Counted from the stretch's first letter, positions 1-8,025 are shown. The stretch is 18,154 bases of DNA from a bacterium (GCA_018814245.1 JAHIZN010000320.1:1-18154); one strand, 5' to 3'. Numbers and translations: made by a program. The notes: a model not told the origin generated them from the letters alone.

Positions 1-139
1 CTGCAAGGACGGGAGCCTCTCTGGCAGGGATGTCCCTACAAATGGTTATACGACAAGTTAAGGTTGACACGACACTACTACATTGTCTCTGTTTTTCTTT
101 GCGTAAAAATTTTGCGTTCTTTGCGTGAAAGCTAAAGTC
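1..139. other. Intergenic end region with dispersed-repeat-like sequence
   Basis: This stretch lies downstream of the TPR lipoprotein gene and runs to the window edge. No gene is supported. Around 29-45 a GGCAGGG...CCCTAC half-palindrome resembles the GTAGGGGCAGAC-type repeat found elsewhere in the window. Around 88-128 there is a low-complexity stretch with repeated TTTGCGT words, of a kind often dispersed between genes of uncultivated bacteria. No convincing terminator hairpin followed by a T-tract was seen on the minus strand. The assignment as repeat material is an inference from similarity of style, not from an exact match. Confidence 0.4.
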
Positions 140-1432
140 TTACCTCAAATAATTTTCCCACAAATAATCTGCTTGGTTTTTTGCCTTTTTTGCCCAGGGG
201 CTGGTTGGATATTGTTTAACTATCTTTTGATAAGCCTCATATGCCTTCTGAAAATCTCTTACCCGATAGGCTTTTTGATATACCTCGCCTATCCGAAAAT
301 ATGCTTCCGCGGCAGATGAAGCTTCAGGGTGATCAGTTATTACCCGATAATATTCAAACAGGCTTCGTTCATGTTCGCCATCCTTTTTATAGGCATCACC
401 TGCTGATAAATGGGCTTTTATGGTTAATTCATCTATTGGTGTAGGGCAAGGGGCTGTCTCATCCAGAAACTTTTGAATATTTTGTGCTATATTTATACTA
501 ACAGGTTTTTCACTCATTGCCGACTTGAGGTACTCAATCTGTGCTTGTTTCAGGTTGCCGCTTTCATCGTAGGCTTGAGCCAGAAGAAATAGCCCATCGT
601 TCTTAAATTCACTATTAATATCTATCAATTTTCTGGCTGCATCAATTGCTTCGGGGTATTTTTTTGCTTTTATAAGGGCATTAGCCATAAGGTATAGTAT
701 CTTTTCCTTTAAGATACTATTTGGATATTTATCCAACAATGTCTTAAGCTCTGCGGCTGCAGCATCAAAAAGCCCTTTAGTATACATATCCCTGGCAAAA
801 TTAAAGTCCTTAACCTGTTGATCATCAATAACCTTTCTGGATTCTACCTTGCTTTCTGTAGGTGTTCCCTTTTCTACAGGCAGGGATTCAGGCTCTTTCA
901 TCTCTTCCTTGTGATGTGATGATATTTCCTTTTTTATCTTTTCTACAGAACCCTTTTGCTGAGTAATTAACGGTTCAAGATTAGCAGCATCTACTCTCAT
1001 GGTAGGGACTTTTTTAGCTGTTGCCCCTATTTTTGTTTGTGTCCCCTGCTTATCAGGGAAGACACATAGGTCTGCCCCTACTGACTGTTTTTTATCCTCT
1101 GACCCTGTTTGTGCCTTCTCCTCTTCCAATTCTAATGGTATCTTTTCTGCCCCCTTCTCTTCCCCGCCCTTCATCTTCAACGCCTCTTCAAAGAGCTTGC
1201 GCGCTTTTTGATTAGAGGGATTTATCTTCAGGCATTCGGCAAAAAGAAGGATGGCTGGATCAAGGTTGCCATTTTTATAATAGGCAAGACCCTTTTCCAT
1301 GTACTTTTCTTCTACAGATATTTCAGTATCCCTTATCTCTTGAGAATCTACACCCTGGGCAGGGATACACCCGACTAACAAAAGCAATCCCAAGCACAAC
1401 AAGCATAATCTATTTCCATGCCATGTAATCAT
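140..1432 (-). CDS. TPR-containing lipoprotein (BamD/YbgF-like architecture)
   Basis: This is a predicted membrane-anchored lipoprotein of 430 aa. The start chosen is ATG 1432, because AAGGAG lies 6 nt upstream and the protein then opens with a short hydrophobic signal ending in a lipobox, LLLVGC, with the lipidated cysteine near residue 22. An upstream start at 1456 would put eight extra residues before the signal. A first TPR-like unit (EKGLAYYKNGNLDPAILLFA) follows the anchor. Then comes a charged, low-complexity linker of about 130 residues, then several TPR units to the C-terminus (AAAELKTLLDKYPNS, AYFRIGEVYQ, AYEAYQKIVKQYPTS). The pattern of short helices with KxYP boundaries matches outer-membrane assembly or cell-division scaffolds such as BamD and CpoB, but no specific function can be assigned. 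The linker includes residues SVGADLCVFPDKQG, encoded by a palindromic repeat (1056-1081) that also occurs between genes. It lies downstream of the aminotransferase gene across a 150-nt spacer. Confidence 0.85.
   Translation of the reverse strand: MITWHGNRLCLLCLGLLLLVGCIPAQGVDSQEIRDTEISVEEKYMEKGLAYYKNGNLDPAILLFAECLKINPSNQKARKLFEEALKMKGGEEKGAEKIPLELEEEKAQTGSEDKKQSVGADLCVFPDKQGTQTKIGATAKKVPTMRVDAANLEPLITQQKGSVEKIKKEISSHHKEEMKEPESLPVEKGTPTESKVESRKVIDDQQVKDFNFARDMYTKGLFDAAAAELKTLLDKYPNSILKEKILYLMANALIKAKKYPEAIDAARKLIDINSEFKNDGLFLLAQAYDESGNLKQAQIEYLKSAMSEKPVSINIAQNIQKFLDETAPCPTPIDELTIKAHLSAGDAYKKDGEHERSLFEYYRVITDHPEASSAAEAYFRIGEVYQKAYRVRDFQKAYEAYQKIVKQYPTSPWAKKAKNQADYLWENYLR
1056..1081. repeat. Dispersed palindromic repeat inside a coding sequence
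   Basis: This 26-bp segment matches the intergenic copy at 1515-1540 at 25 of 26 positions, as read by eye. The core is ACACATAGGTCTGCCCCTAC. It is partly self-complementary (GGCAGAC / GTCTGCC style). Here it sits within the linker of the TPR lipoprotein, on the coding strand as GTAGGGGCAGACC..., and is read in frame as SVGADLCVFPD. Confidence 0.75.
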
Positions 1433-1438
1433 CGATAG

Positions 1439-1444
1439 CTCCTT
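1439..1444 (-). promoter_or_regulatory. RBS deciding the lipoprotein start
   Basis: AAGGAG on the minus strand stands 6 nt before ATG 1432. It favours this start over the ATG-initiated upstream extension from 1456, and it places the lipobox signal peptide at the very N-terminus. Confidence 0.65.
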
Positions 1445-1514
1445 ATGCTGTTTCAACTGTGTCAGTTAATCCAGCTGGCGATTGACCATTGCTGATGGCA
1501 AGCGTAGAACATCC

Positions 1515-1540
1515 GGGCAGACACATAGGTCTGCCCCTAC
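1515..1540. repeat. Dispersed palindromic repeat, intergenic copy
   Basis: The segment GGGCAGAC...GTCTGCCCCTAC lies between the aminotransferase and TPR lipoprotein genes. GGGCAGAC and GTCTGCCC are complementary, so the unit can form a hairpin. It is nearly identical to 1056-1081 and related to 16722-16749. Confidence 0.75.
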
Positions 1541-1582
1541 ACCAATCACATGTTTTATGTGTTATCCGTTTGTATCGGACAT

Positions 1583-2722
1583 CTACCCCAAGAACACCCC
1601 TTCTGCTGCCTTTATCCCTGCCCCTTGATCAAAGCTATAGGTAGATTTTGCCAGTATCATCTCTAATGCAGCGATTGCTGTCAAAACATCAAAGGTGCCG
1701 GCATAACCCATATGGGCAACACGGAATATCTTATTTTTCAGGTGATCCTGTCCGCCAGCTACAATAATTCCTTGTTCCTTGTAGCCCTTAATAATTGCCT
1801 TACCATCTATCTCTGCTGGGGCAACCACTGCGGTAACACCATTAGCCGGGCTTTTTGAAAGGATTTCCAGTCCAAGTGCCTTGACCCCTGACTGACAGGC
1901 TTGAGCCAGCACCTGATGCCTTTTCCAAACATTTTCAATACCCTCTTTTTTCATCATTTCCAGAGCCTGTCTCAAGGCATAAACAAGAGAAACAGCCGGG
2001 GTATAAGCTGTTTGCCTGTTTGCAAGGTTTTTCTTTGCTGCAGCAAGGGAAAAATAGAACTTGGGCAGGGTTGATTTGGCAGACAGCCCCCATGCCTTTT
2101 CACTCATGGTAATCAGTCCCAGCCCTGGCGGGATCATCAATCCCTTTTGAGAACCAACTGCAACTACATCAATCTGCCACTCATCTGTTTTGAATTCTTC
2201 AACACCCATACCGCTGACTGCATCTACTACCAGACAAGCATCTGTCTTTGACACAACCTCAGCTATCTCCTTGATAGGCAGCAGGGTTGCTGTTGATGTT
2301 TCACACAGTGTAGTAAAAACAACCTTAATCTCAGGGCTTTCCTTTAATTTCTCTGCAATTTGTTCCGGGGTAACCGCATATCCCCATTCTACATCCAACT
2401 GAATAGTATTTACCCCGTAAGCCTTGCAGATCTTTCCCCATCTTTCCCCAAACTTTCCAGCATTTACCACCAATGCCAGATCCCCGGCAGAAAGAAGATT
2501 TACTACTGCAGCCTCCATGGCACCTGTTCCGGATGAGGCAAGGGTATACACATCCCTTGTTGTTTGAAAGAGATACCGTAGATTCTCATTCACCTCACTA
2601 AATATCTCCTCGTATGCCGGTGTACGATGATGAATGATCGGCTGTGCCTCTGCAAGGCTCACCTCTGGCGGGACAGAGGTTGGTCCTGGGGACATTAAAT
2701 AATACTTTTTACCAACTAACAT
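1583..2722 (-). CDS. Class V PLP-dependent aminotransferase (alanine/serine-glyoxylate aminotransferase family)
   Basis: This cytosolic PLP enzyme is expected to transfer an amino group between alanine or serine and glyoxylate or a related 2-oxoacid. The start chosen is ATG 2722, which follows a strong AAGGAGGA site by 7 nt and gives 379 aa opening with MLVGKKYYLMSPGPTSVPPE. The PGPT phosphate-site motif (residues 12-15), HHRTPAYEE (31-39), the SSGTGAMEAA cofactor loop (63-72), DAVSGMG (167-173, Asp167 for the PLP ring nitrogen) and VAVGSQKGLMIPPGLG (Schiff-base Lys193) are the classic order for this family. Substrate choice cannot be read from the sequence; serine-pyruvate, alanine-glyoxylate and phosphoserine-related roles are all possible. 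A longer frame reaches ATG 2770 and would overlap the MNT gene by 4 nt, so the gene is at the end of the lon-HEPN-MNT cluster and is probably co-transcribed. Confidence 0.92.
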   Translation of the reverse strand: MLVGKKYYLMSPGPTSVPPEVSLAEAQPIIHHRTPAYEEIFSEVNENLRYLFQTTRDVYTLASSGTGAMEAAVVNLLSAGDLALVVNAGKFGERWGKICKAYGVNTIQLDVEWGYAVTPEQIAEKLKESPEIKVVFTTLCETSTATLLPIKEIAEVVSKTDACLVVDAVSGMGVEEFKTDEWQIDVVAVGSQKGLMIPPGLGLITMSEKAWGLSAKSTLPKFYFSLAAAKKNLANRQTAYTPAVSLVYALRQALEMMKKEGIENVWKRHQVLAQACQSGVKALGLEILSKSPANGVTAVVAPAEIDGKAIIKGYKEQGIIVAGGQDHLKNKIFRVAHMGYAGTFDVLTAIAALEMILAKSTYSFDQGAGIKAAEGVFLG

Positions 2723-2729
2723 ATTTTCT

Positions 2730-2737
2730 TCCTCCTT
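2730..2737 (-). promoter_or_regulatory. Strong RBS of the aminotransferase, inside the 5' extension
   Basis: AAGGAGGA on the minus strand lies 7 nt before ATG 2722. It argues that translation starts there rather than at ATG 2770, which overlaps the stop of the MNT gene. Confidence 0.75.
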
Positions 2738-2766
2738 AGTAATTTTATGTTGCGTGATTTTATTTT

Positions 2767-3090
2767 TCATACAATTATCTGTATTCCTTCTCTGCGAGCA
2801 ACCTCAATAATTGTACTCTCATCATCATTTTCCCAACGATTCAAACCCACAGGAACAGGTTCTATCCGACTATTCATGCTCGCAGCAGTTCGCCAGAGCA
2901 AATTTATATCTTCACGACTGCATATTTCGTCATAACGGGATGATACTATTAATAGATCTATATCGCTCCACTGATGTATCTTTCCTTGTGCATGTGAACC
3001 GAATAGTATGCCATACTGAATTGGAATGCCAAGCTTCAGGAGTTCGTTTAGATATTTTTTTACAGATATTATAACTGATTTTTCAACCAT
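2767..3090 (-). CDS. MNT-type minimal nucleotidyltransferase (putative antitoxin)
   Basis: This is a small (107 aa) cytosolic protein of the DNA polymerase beta-like nucleotidyltransferase superfamily. The signature GSHAQGKIHQWSDIDLLI is at residues 31-48, giving the GS motif and the metal-binding Asp43 and Asp45. In known HEPN/MNT modules the MNT partner neutralises the HEPN toxin, in some cases by adding AMP to it. Here the HEPN gene lies immediately upstream and overlaps it by 22 nt, which fits a coupled toxin-antitoxin pair. Its own end is 45 nt before the aminotransferase start chosen here (ATG 2722), and an in-frame ATG at 2770 would overlap its stop. The third catalytic acid is not obvious, so activity is an inference. 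No DNA-binding domain is present. Confidence 0.85.
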   Translation of the reverse strand: MVEKSVIISVKKYLNELLKLGIPIQYGILFGSHAQGKIHQWSDIDLLIVSSRYDEICSREDINLLWRTAASMNSRIEPVPVGLNRWENDDESTIIEVARREGIQIIV

Positions 3091-3494
3091 TCATATATTC
3101 CTTTTACTTTTTGTATAAGCTTGTCAGCCTCTTCTTGGGATAGAACTGCTCTCCACATTTCAGGATAACGCCCTTCAATATTGAAAGGATTCATCTCTGC
3201 CAGAAGATCTGTATGTCTTTGTTTAAGGGGAATTCCTGATAATTCCAATAAGCTGATAAGATTATGTACCTTTGGAGCAATATCCTTAGTATTATGACAA
3301 ACATGAGCTTTGAGAATTTTTTCCAATGCCAGATGTAGAAAGAAGAGTCCGTGACGAATTTTATTCGATGCAATAAGCTGATTTGCAACCTCCCAATCTT
3401 CTTCTGCCATGTTTCGCCAATACAAGATGTGCTTATCAATATTAACCATTTTTCTAAATACATCCTTTTCTTTCGAGACAAGATATTTCAGCAC
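3069..3494 (-). CDS. HEPN domain protein (putative toxin of a HEPN/MNT pair)
   Basis: This is an all-helical protein of 141 aa from GTG 3494. An internal ATG at 3449 (MVNIDKHILYWRNMAEEDWEVA) would give 126 aa and has an AAAAGGA site about 11 nt upstream, so the true start is uncertain. The HEPN signature of the PF05168-like type is clear: RHGLFFLHLALEKILKA at about 47-63, then APKVHNLISLLELSGI (73-88) and GRYPEMW (108-114). HEPN proteins are often RNases with an RX4-6H motif. The only match here is R47-X6-H54 in the first half, not at the usual place, so catalytic activity is not assured. From GTG 3494 the frame overlaps the lon stop by 7 nt; at the other end it overlaps MNT by 22 nt. Confidence 0.85.
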   Translation of the reverse strand: MLKYLVSKEKDVFRKMVNIDKHILYWRNMAEEDWEVANQLIASNKIRHGLFFLHLALEKILKAHVCHNTKDIAPKVHNLISLLELSGIPLKQRHTDLLAEMNPFNIEGRYPEMWRAVLSQEEADKLIQKVKGIYEWLKNQL

Positions 3495-5818
3495 CTTCCA
3501 TTCAACGCCAACCTAATCACCTCATCCATACTGCCTACCAGCTTAAACCCCATGCTTTTTTTTACATCCTTAGGAATATCATCAAGATCATTTTCATTCT
3601 CCTGAGGCAAGAGTACTGTTTTTATCCCGGATCTATGGGCAGCCAATATTTTTTCTTTTATTCCGCCTACAGGCAACACCCTTCCCCTGAGGGTAATTTC
3701 ACCGGTCATGGCGATATCAGGATTTACCGGGGTATTAGTCAGGGCAGAGATCATGGAGATTGCCATGGTTATACCGGCAGATGGTCCATCTTTGGGGATA
3801 GCACCTTCCGGCACATGGACATGAATATCCATCTTTTTATAAAACTCCGGATCAATAGAAAGTTCGACTGCCCTGGAACGGATATAGGAAAGGGCTGCCT
3901 TTCCGGATTCTTTCATTACCTCACCCAATGTACCGGTCAGCAGGAGTTCACCCTTTCCGGGCATGGTTACTACCTCAGTAGTCAATACCTCACCCCCGTT
4001 TTCTGTCCATGCAAGCCCGGTGGCAATGCCTATGGTGAGATTTTTTTCTACATCCCTGTGCTTAAATTTGGGTGATCCCAGATAGTTATGCAGGGATTCA
4101 ATTGTTACCTCAACCTTTTTCTTTTCCTTTTTGCTTTCTACAACCTTTCTGGCTATTTTTCGGCATACTCTTGCTATTTCTCTTTCTAAATTTCTCACCC
4201 CAGGCTCACGGGTATATCCCCTGATAAGATACAGCAGGGATTCATCTGAAAACTCAAGGTGTTCCTCGGTTAATCCATGTTCTTTAACCTTTTTAGTAAT
4301 CAGAAATGTTTTGGCAATATGAAGTTTTTCTTCCTCTGTATAACCCGGAAATTCAATCATCTCCATCCTGTCCCGCAAGGCATGGGGGATATTGTGAAGG
4401 GTATTGGCTGTAGTAATAAACATTACAGCAGAGAGGTCAAAGGCAACCTCTAAATAATGGTCAGAAAAGGCTGTATTTTGTTCAGGGTCAAGCACCTCTA
4501 ACAGGGCAGCAGATGGATCTCCCCTGAAATCCATACTCATCTTATCTATCTCATCCAAGAGAAAGACAGGATTTTTGCTTTCTGCCTTGCGAATGGATTG
4601 GATTATCCTGCCTGGCATAGCTGCAACATAGGTCATGCGGTGTCCCCTGATCTCAGCCTCATCCCGCACACCACCGAGTGATAATCGTACAAATCTTCTA
4701 TCCATAGCAGCGGCAATAGATTTTGCCACAGAGGTTTTGCCTGTTCCGGGCGGACCCACAAAGCAAAGGATACTGCCCTTTAATTCAGGATTTAGTTTTC
4801 TTACGGCAAGACATTCAATAATCCGTTCCTTTACCTTTTTTAATCCATAATGATTCTCTTCAAGGATTCGTGATGCCCTTTTTAGTCCTAAGTTATCCTT
4901 CGTTGCTTTTGACCAGGGAACATGGATGAGCCAATCAAGGTGATTCTTAATCACAGCGGTTTCAGGCATCATTGAAGGCATCCCCTGAAGCCGTTTAATC
5001 TCCTTGTTTGCCCGTTGTAAAGCCTCTGGGGGAAGATCTATATCCTTTATCTGTTTTTTGAGTTCAATTATTTCCTCTCCACCCTCATCATCCTTACCCA
5101 ATTCCTTTTTAATGGCACGAAGCTTTTCATTAAGATAATATTGTTTTTGATGCTTTTCTACCTGTTTGCGAATACGGACATGCAGCTTCTTTTCTATCTG
5201 CAGGATTTCCAATTCAGCATTAAGCAATACAGAGAGCTTTTCCAACCTGTTGGCTACATTAATAGTTTCTAATAATTCCTGTTTACTGTTTGTCTTGAGA
5301 CTTATATGGGATGCAATGGTATCTGCTAATCTGCCCGGATCCTCAGTGCTTTCAGCAATTCCAATCATCTCTGGAGGAAAGCTATCTGAAAGTCGTACAT
5401 ATTCCTGAAACCTGTTCAGCACAGCCCTGTTGACAGCCTCTATCTCTGGTGTGGGGAAGTTTTTCTCAACTATTGGCTCTACATCAACACAATAATAACT
5501 CTCCTTGTCTATATATTTTGTTATCTTTCCCCGGGCAAGCCCCTCAACAAGAATTTTCAGGGTGCCATCCGGAAGTTTCAGAAGCTGAAGTATTTCTGCA
5601 CATGTTCCAATGGTATAGATGTCCTCTTTTTTAGGCTCAGAAGCAGTTGATTTTTTTTGGGCACACAGAAAAATCATCCGATTATCAAGCATGGCCAATT
5701 CTAATGCCTGAATAGAGCGTTTTCTGCCGACAAAGAGTGGAACTATCATCTGCGGAAAGATAACCATATCTCTTAACGGAAGCAGAGGGACATTGGGAAC
5801 TATATTTGTAGTTGTCAT
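3488..5818 (-). CDS. lon: ATP-dependent Lon protease
   Basis: This is a full-length 776-aa Lon protease, an AAA+ cytosolic machine that degrades misfolded and regulatory proteins. The N-terminal substrate-binding LON domain begins with VPLLPLRDMVIFPQMIVPLFVG (residues 9-30), followed by a coiled-coil region. The AAA+ module has Walker A GPPGTGKT (355-362), Walker B FLLDEID (419-425) and sensor 1 TTAN (469-472). The protease domain has the Ser-Lys dyad Ser680 (PKDGPSAG) and Lys721 (PVGGIKEK). ATG 5818 follows AGAGGA by 6 nt. The end overlaps the HEPN frame by 7 nt, an unusual coupling, since in other bacteria Lon degrades antitoxins. A 250-nt spacer containing an inverted repeat lies upstream, so this is likely the first gene of a lon-HEPN-MNT-aminotransferase unit. 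No HrcA/CIRCE-type operator was recognised. Confidence 0.97.
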   Translation of the reverse strand: MTTTNIVPNVPLLPLRDMVIFPQMIVPLFVGRKRSIQALELAMLDNRMIFLCAQKKSTASEPKKEDIYTIGTCAEILQLLKLPDGTLKILVEGLARGKITKYIDKESYYCVDVEPIVEKNFPTPEIEAVNRAVLNRFQEYVRLSDSFPPEMIGIAESTEDPGRLADTIASHISLKTNSKQELLETINVANRLEKLSVLLNAELEILQIEKKLHVRIRKQVEKHQKQYYLNEKLRAIKKELGKDDEGGEEIIELKKQIKDIDLPPEALQRANKEIKRLQGMPSMMPETAVIKNHLDWLIHVPWSKATKDNLGLKRASRILEENHYGLKKVKERIIECLAVRKLNPELKGSILCFVGPPGTGKTSVAKSIAAAMDRRFVRLSLGGVRDEAEIRGHRMTYVAAMPGRIIQSIRKAESKNPVFLLDEIDKMSMDFRGDPSAALLEVLDPEQNTAFSDHYLEVAFDLSAVMFITTANTLHNIPHALRDRMEMIEFPGYTEEEKLHIAKTFLITKKVKEHGLTEEHLEFSDESLLYLIRGYTREPGVRNLEREIARVCRKIARKVVESKKEKKKVEVTIESLHNYLGSPKFKHRDVEKNLTIGIATGLAWTENGGEVLTTEVVTMPGKGELLLTGTLGEVMKESGKAALSYIRSRAVELSIDPEFYKKMDIHVHVPEGAIPKDGPSAGITMAISMISALTNTPVNPDIAMTGEITLRGRVLPVGGIKEKILAAHRSGIKTVLLPQENENDLDDIPKDVKKSMGFKLVGSMDEVIRLALNGRC

Positions 5819-5843
5819 AATTATCCTCTATCAAGAATACAGA

Positions 5844-5951
5844 ATTCAGGAGTCAGAATAAAAAAACCTGCGTGATTTATGCGATTATTTTTGTTTGGAT
5901 TCGCTGGCTACAATCGTTACCTGATTTAATTCTGAATTCTGACTCCTGAAT
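5844..5951. repeat. Inverted-repeat pair bounding the lon upstream spacer
   Basis: ATTCAGGAGTCAGAAT at 5844-5859 and its exact reverse complement at 5936-5951 enclose 76 bp. The same 16-bp arm recurs as an inverted pair in the folP-cdaA spacer (16626-16822), so it belongs to a dispersed repeat family. The interior differs between the two places. It may affect lon expression because it occupies the only upstream spacer, but no promoter was identified with confidence. Confidence 0.7.
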
Positions 5952-6065
5952 AGTATACTAAATAATTATGTTGAAGTCAAGAATATTTTTGGTGTGTCTG
6001 GTAATTAAGTCAGTTAGTTGACATGAAAAACTGACAAAACAAAGCAGATAATCATAGGTCTTGCA

Positions 6066-7514
6066 CTATAATTTTTCCAACAATTCCTTAGTGCTTTTTG
6101 TGTAAACATGATTTGGTCCAAGGGTGCGTTGAAAGATGCTTAAGCTATTCTTGAGGTATTCCTCTCCTTTTTTTATCTCTCCAAGTGAACAAAAGGATAG
6201 TCCAATATATTTCAGGGATAGTGCTATGTCTGGATGGTTTGTTCCAAAAATCTTACGATTAATGGATAATGCCTGTTCAAAATATCCAATAGCCTTTCTG
6301 TATTCTTTAAATCCATACCATGCAAGCCCTAAGTTATTAATCGTCTGAACCATACATGGATGATCCTGTCCAAAGCTCTTACCCATGATAGTTAATCCCT
6401 GTTCATAGTATTCAATTGCATGAGAATAGTCTTTTAGCAGGTAGCAGGTTAATCCAAGATTATTCATGCTCTGACCTGCAGAAGGGCAATCTTTTCCCCA
6501 CATTCTGATGTTTATTTCCATTGCCTCCTGATAATACTTTTTTGCATCCTCATATTTTTCAAGGGAACACAGGGACAGGGCAATATTATTCAGGATACAG
6601 GTAATGTGTGAATCATTTTCGTTTAGAATGCCTCGAAAGACAGAAAGCGATTGCTGATAGCAGCTGATTGCTTTTTCATATTCACCAAGGGAAAAATAGG
6701 ATATGGCCAGATTATTCAGATTATTGGCAATATTGAGAGGGTCTACCTCTGCAAGGTTATAGTTTATATCCAGACTTTGTTCAAAGTATTTGATGGCTTT
6801 TTTAAGGCAGCTTTTTTGACACAGGTTATCACATGCAATTCCCAGATTATTTAAGTCCTGTGCAATACATGGATGACTTTTGGGAAAACCCTTGGAATGG
6901 ATGGATAGAACACGATCAAAGCATTGAATTGCCTGTTGATAATCTCCAAGCAGCTCGTTTATCCTTCCAAGCATATATAAATACTTGGGTTCATTTGGAT
7001 CAAGCTTGCTTGCCTTTTTATAGCTGACCTCAGCCTGCTTAAATGCCATCTGGATAAATTTAATGTTTCCGAGACAATAGTTAATTCCTGCCTGTTCCTT
7101 GTCTTTCCTCCCCTTCTCATCCTCTTTTAAGAATAATTCTGCCTCGAAATAATCCTTGACATTAAGTCCATCTGACATCTCGGACATGCCTCTTTCAGAT
7201 AAAAACTGCTGTACTTCTATGATAGCCTGTTTCAAATCAGCAGCAAGTATTGTTTTTTCACGAATTGCCCTGTTCATGGAGCCATTTTTTTCAAGCAGCC
7301 ATCCATCTAATTTTTCTATTCTTAGGACAATGTCCGTGGCAAGGTCATTGTAGTTGATAACCATCATATATCTGTTCGGCAGCACCCCTGTTGCCTCTTT
7401 TTGCAGATCATTCATGGTAACAAATTTATCCAACATAGAGCTGCCTTGAGCAGAAATGTTGGTAACAGAACAGAGAATAAATAGATAACAGAAGATAACA
7501 GATTGCCAGTTCAT
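6066..7514 (-). CDS. Secreted kinesin-light-chain-like TPR protein
   Basis: This predicted exported scaffold protein has 482 aa. The start chosen is ATG 7514, because AAAGGA lies 6 nt upstream and the protein then opens with a signal peptide (MNWQSVIFCYLFILCSVTNISAQ). The frame stays open a further 63 codons upstream, but those codons encode a restriction-enzyme remnant and not part of this protein. After a helical N-terminal region of about 140 residues come TPRs. The later ones are the 42-residue kinesin-light-chain type, with recurring NNLGL/NNLA, YxxAIxYYEQ and GxxHP elements, at least five units to the C-terminus. Such repeats bind protein partners; no enzymatic domain is visible. It probably stood directly downstream of lptD before locus B arrived, but a role in envelope assembly is only a guess. 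The downstream spacer (5819-6065) separates it from lon. Confidence 0.88.
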   Translation of the reverse strand: MNWQSVIFCYLFILCSVTNISAQGSSMLDKFVTMNDLQKEATGVLPNRYMMVINYNDLATDIVLRIEKLDGWLLEKNGSMNRAIREKTILAADLKQAIIEVQQFLSERGMSEMSDGLNVKDYFEAELFLKEDEKGRKDKEQAGINYCLGNIKFIQMAFKQAEVSYKKASKLDPNEPKYLYMLGRINELLGDYQQAIQCFDRVLSIHSKGFPKSHPCIAQDLNNLGIACDNLCQKSCLKKAIKYFEQSLDINYNLAEVDPLNIANNLNNLAISYFSLGEYEKAISCYQQSLSVFRGILNENDSHITCILNNIALSLCSLEKYEDAKKYYQEAMEINIRMWGKDCPSAGQSMNNLGLTCYLLKDYSHAIEYYEQGLTIMGKSFGQDHPCMVQTINNLGLAWYGFKEYRKAIGYFEQALSINRKIFGTNHPDIALSLKYIGLSFCSLGEIKKGEEYLKNSLSIFQRTLGPNHVYTKSTKELLEKL

Positions 7515-7703
7515 AGTCTTTCCTTTGATCGTTTCTCTTTGTATTCCTTGAAGCCTTCCAGCAATGTGGCGAAGTATGGGCACAAGCGACGGCATAAGTT
7601 TGTCCATGCTGTTTTCCCGCAACGCCTCATCAGCGGGAAACCAACGGATACTTGGATCGAGAATCGCGTGTGGGGATTGCGGAAAGTCTTTATGTAGTGC
7701 CAT
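7515..7703 (-). pseudogene. 5' remnant of a type III-like restriction subunit (res), locus B
   Basis: ATG 7703 starts a peptide with SPHAILDPSIRWFPADEALR at residues 10-29, then KLMPSLVPILR. From memory this is the conserved N-terminus of DEAD/DEAH helicase-type restriction subunits annotated as type III subunit R. The rest of a roughly 900-1000-residue protein is missing: within about 50 codons the homology ends, and the frame runs by chance into the TPR gene. A second copy of the same start lies at 11004-11411, with near-identical DNA over the first 50 bases. It follows the dinD stop by only 6 nt, with AGGCGAG as a possible RBS, so dinD and res were one operon. The left boundary is approximate. 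Confidence 0.75.
7521..7526 (-). promoter_or_regulatory. RBS deciding the TPR protein start
   Basis: AAAGGA on the minus strand is 6 nt before ATG 7514. Together with the signal peptide that begins there, it supports the short gene over the 545-codon chimeric frame from 7703. Confidence 0.65.
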
Positions 7704-7999
7704 ATTCGGTTACTCGCCTTTCTTTTTTTCGGGCGTCTCAGTTTTGCCGAGTTGCTTCCGCTGCTTGGTCTCAATCTTTTTGATGCTTTCCACCACCGGC
7801 AATTCTTCGGGCATTGTGCCTCCCAATTCTCGGATGGTTTGCCGCACCTTCATGCCGACTTCACTATGCGTCCGGTTCGCGGCATCTTTTCCCTTTACTT
7901 CGTCCCGGCGCAGTTTCTCCTCTGCCTGTGTCGCACGAAACAGGTTTGCCGCCAGTTCTGTGCTGCCCATATGATCCAGAATCTTCTGGCTCTTTTTTA

Positions 8000-8007
8000 A
8001 GCCTTTT
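8000..8007. repeat. Target-site duplication, left copy
   Basis: AGCCTTTT directly abuts the left terminal repeat and is identical to 8341-8348 at the other end. It marks the insertion of the element into dinD. Confidence 0.93.
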
Positions 8008-8025
8008 CCACCTGTGCGGTTGTGG
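8008..8025. repeat. Left terminal inverted repeat
   Basis: CCACCTGTGCGGTTGTGG, perfectly complementary to 8323-8340. The symmetry breaks down immediately inside it. Confidence 0.93.

Noticed and set aside
3635..4075. Open plus-strand frame of 146 codons
   Set aside because: Antisense to the Lon protease domain; the composition is that of a shadow frame.
6009..6035. Terminator for the TPR gene
   Set aside because: GTCAGTT/AACTGAC gives only a 7-bp stem with a 13-nt loop and no T-tract on the minus strand; too weak to call.
7710..7970. Independent 86-aa gene
   Set aside because: It is the C-terminal part of dinD. Homologous codons continue upstream of its ATG to the insertion point.
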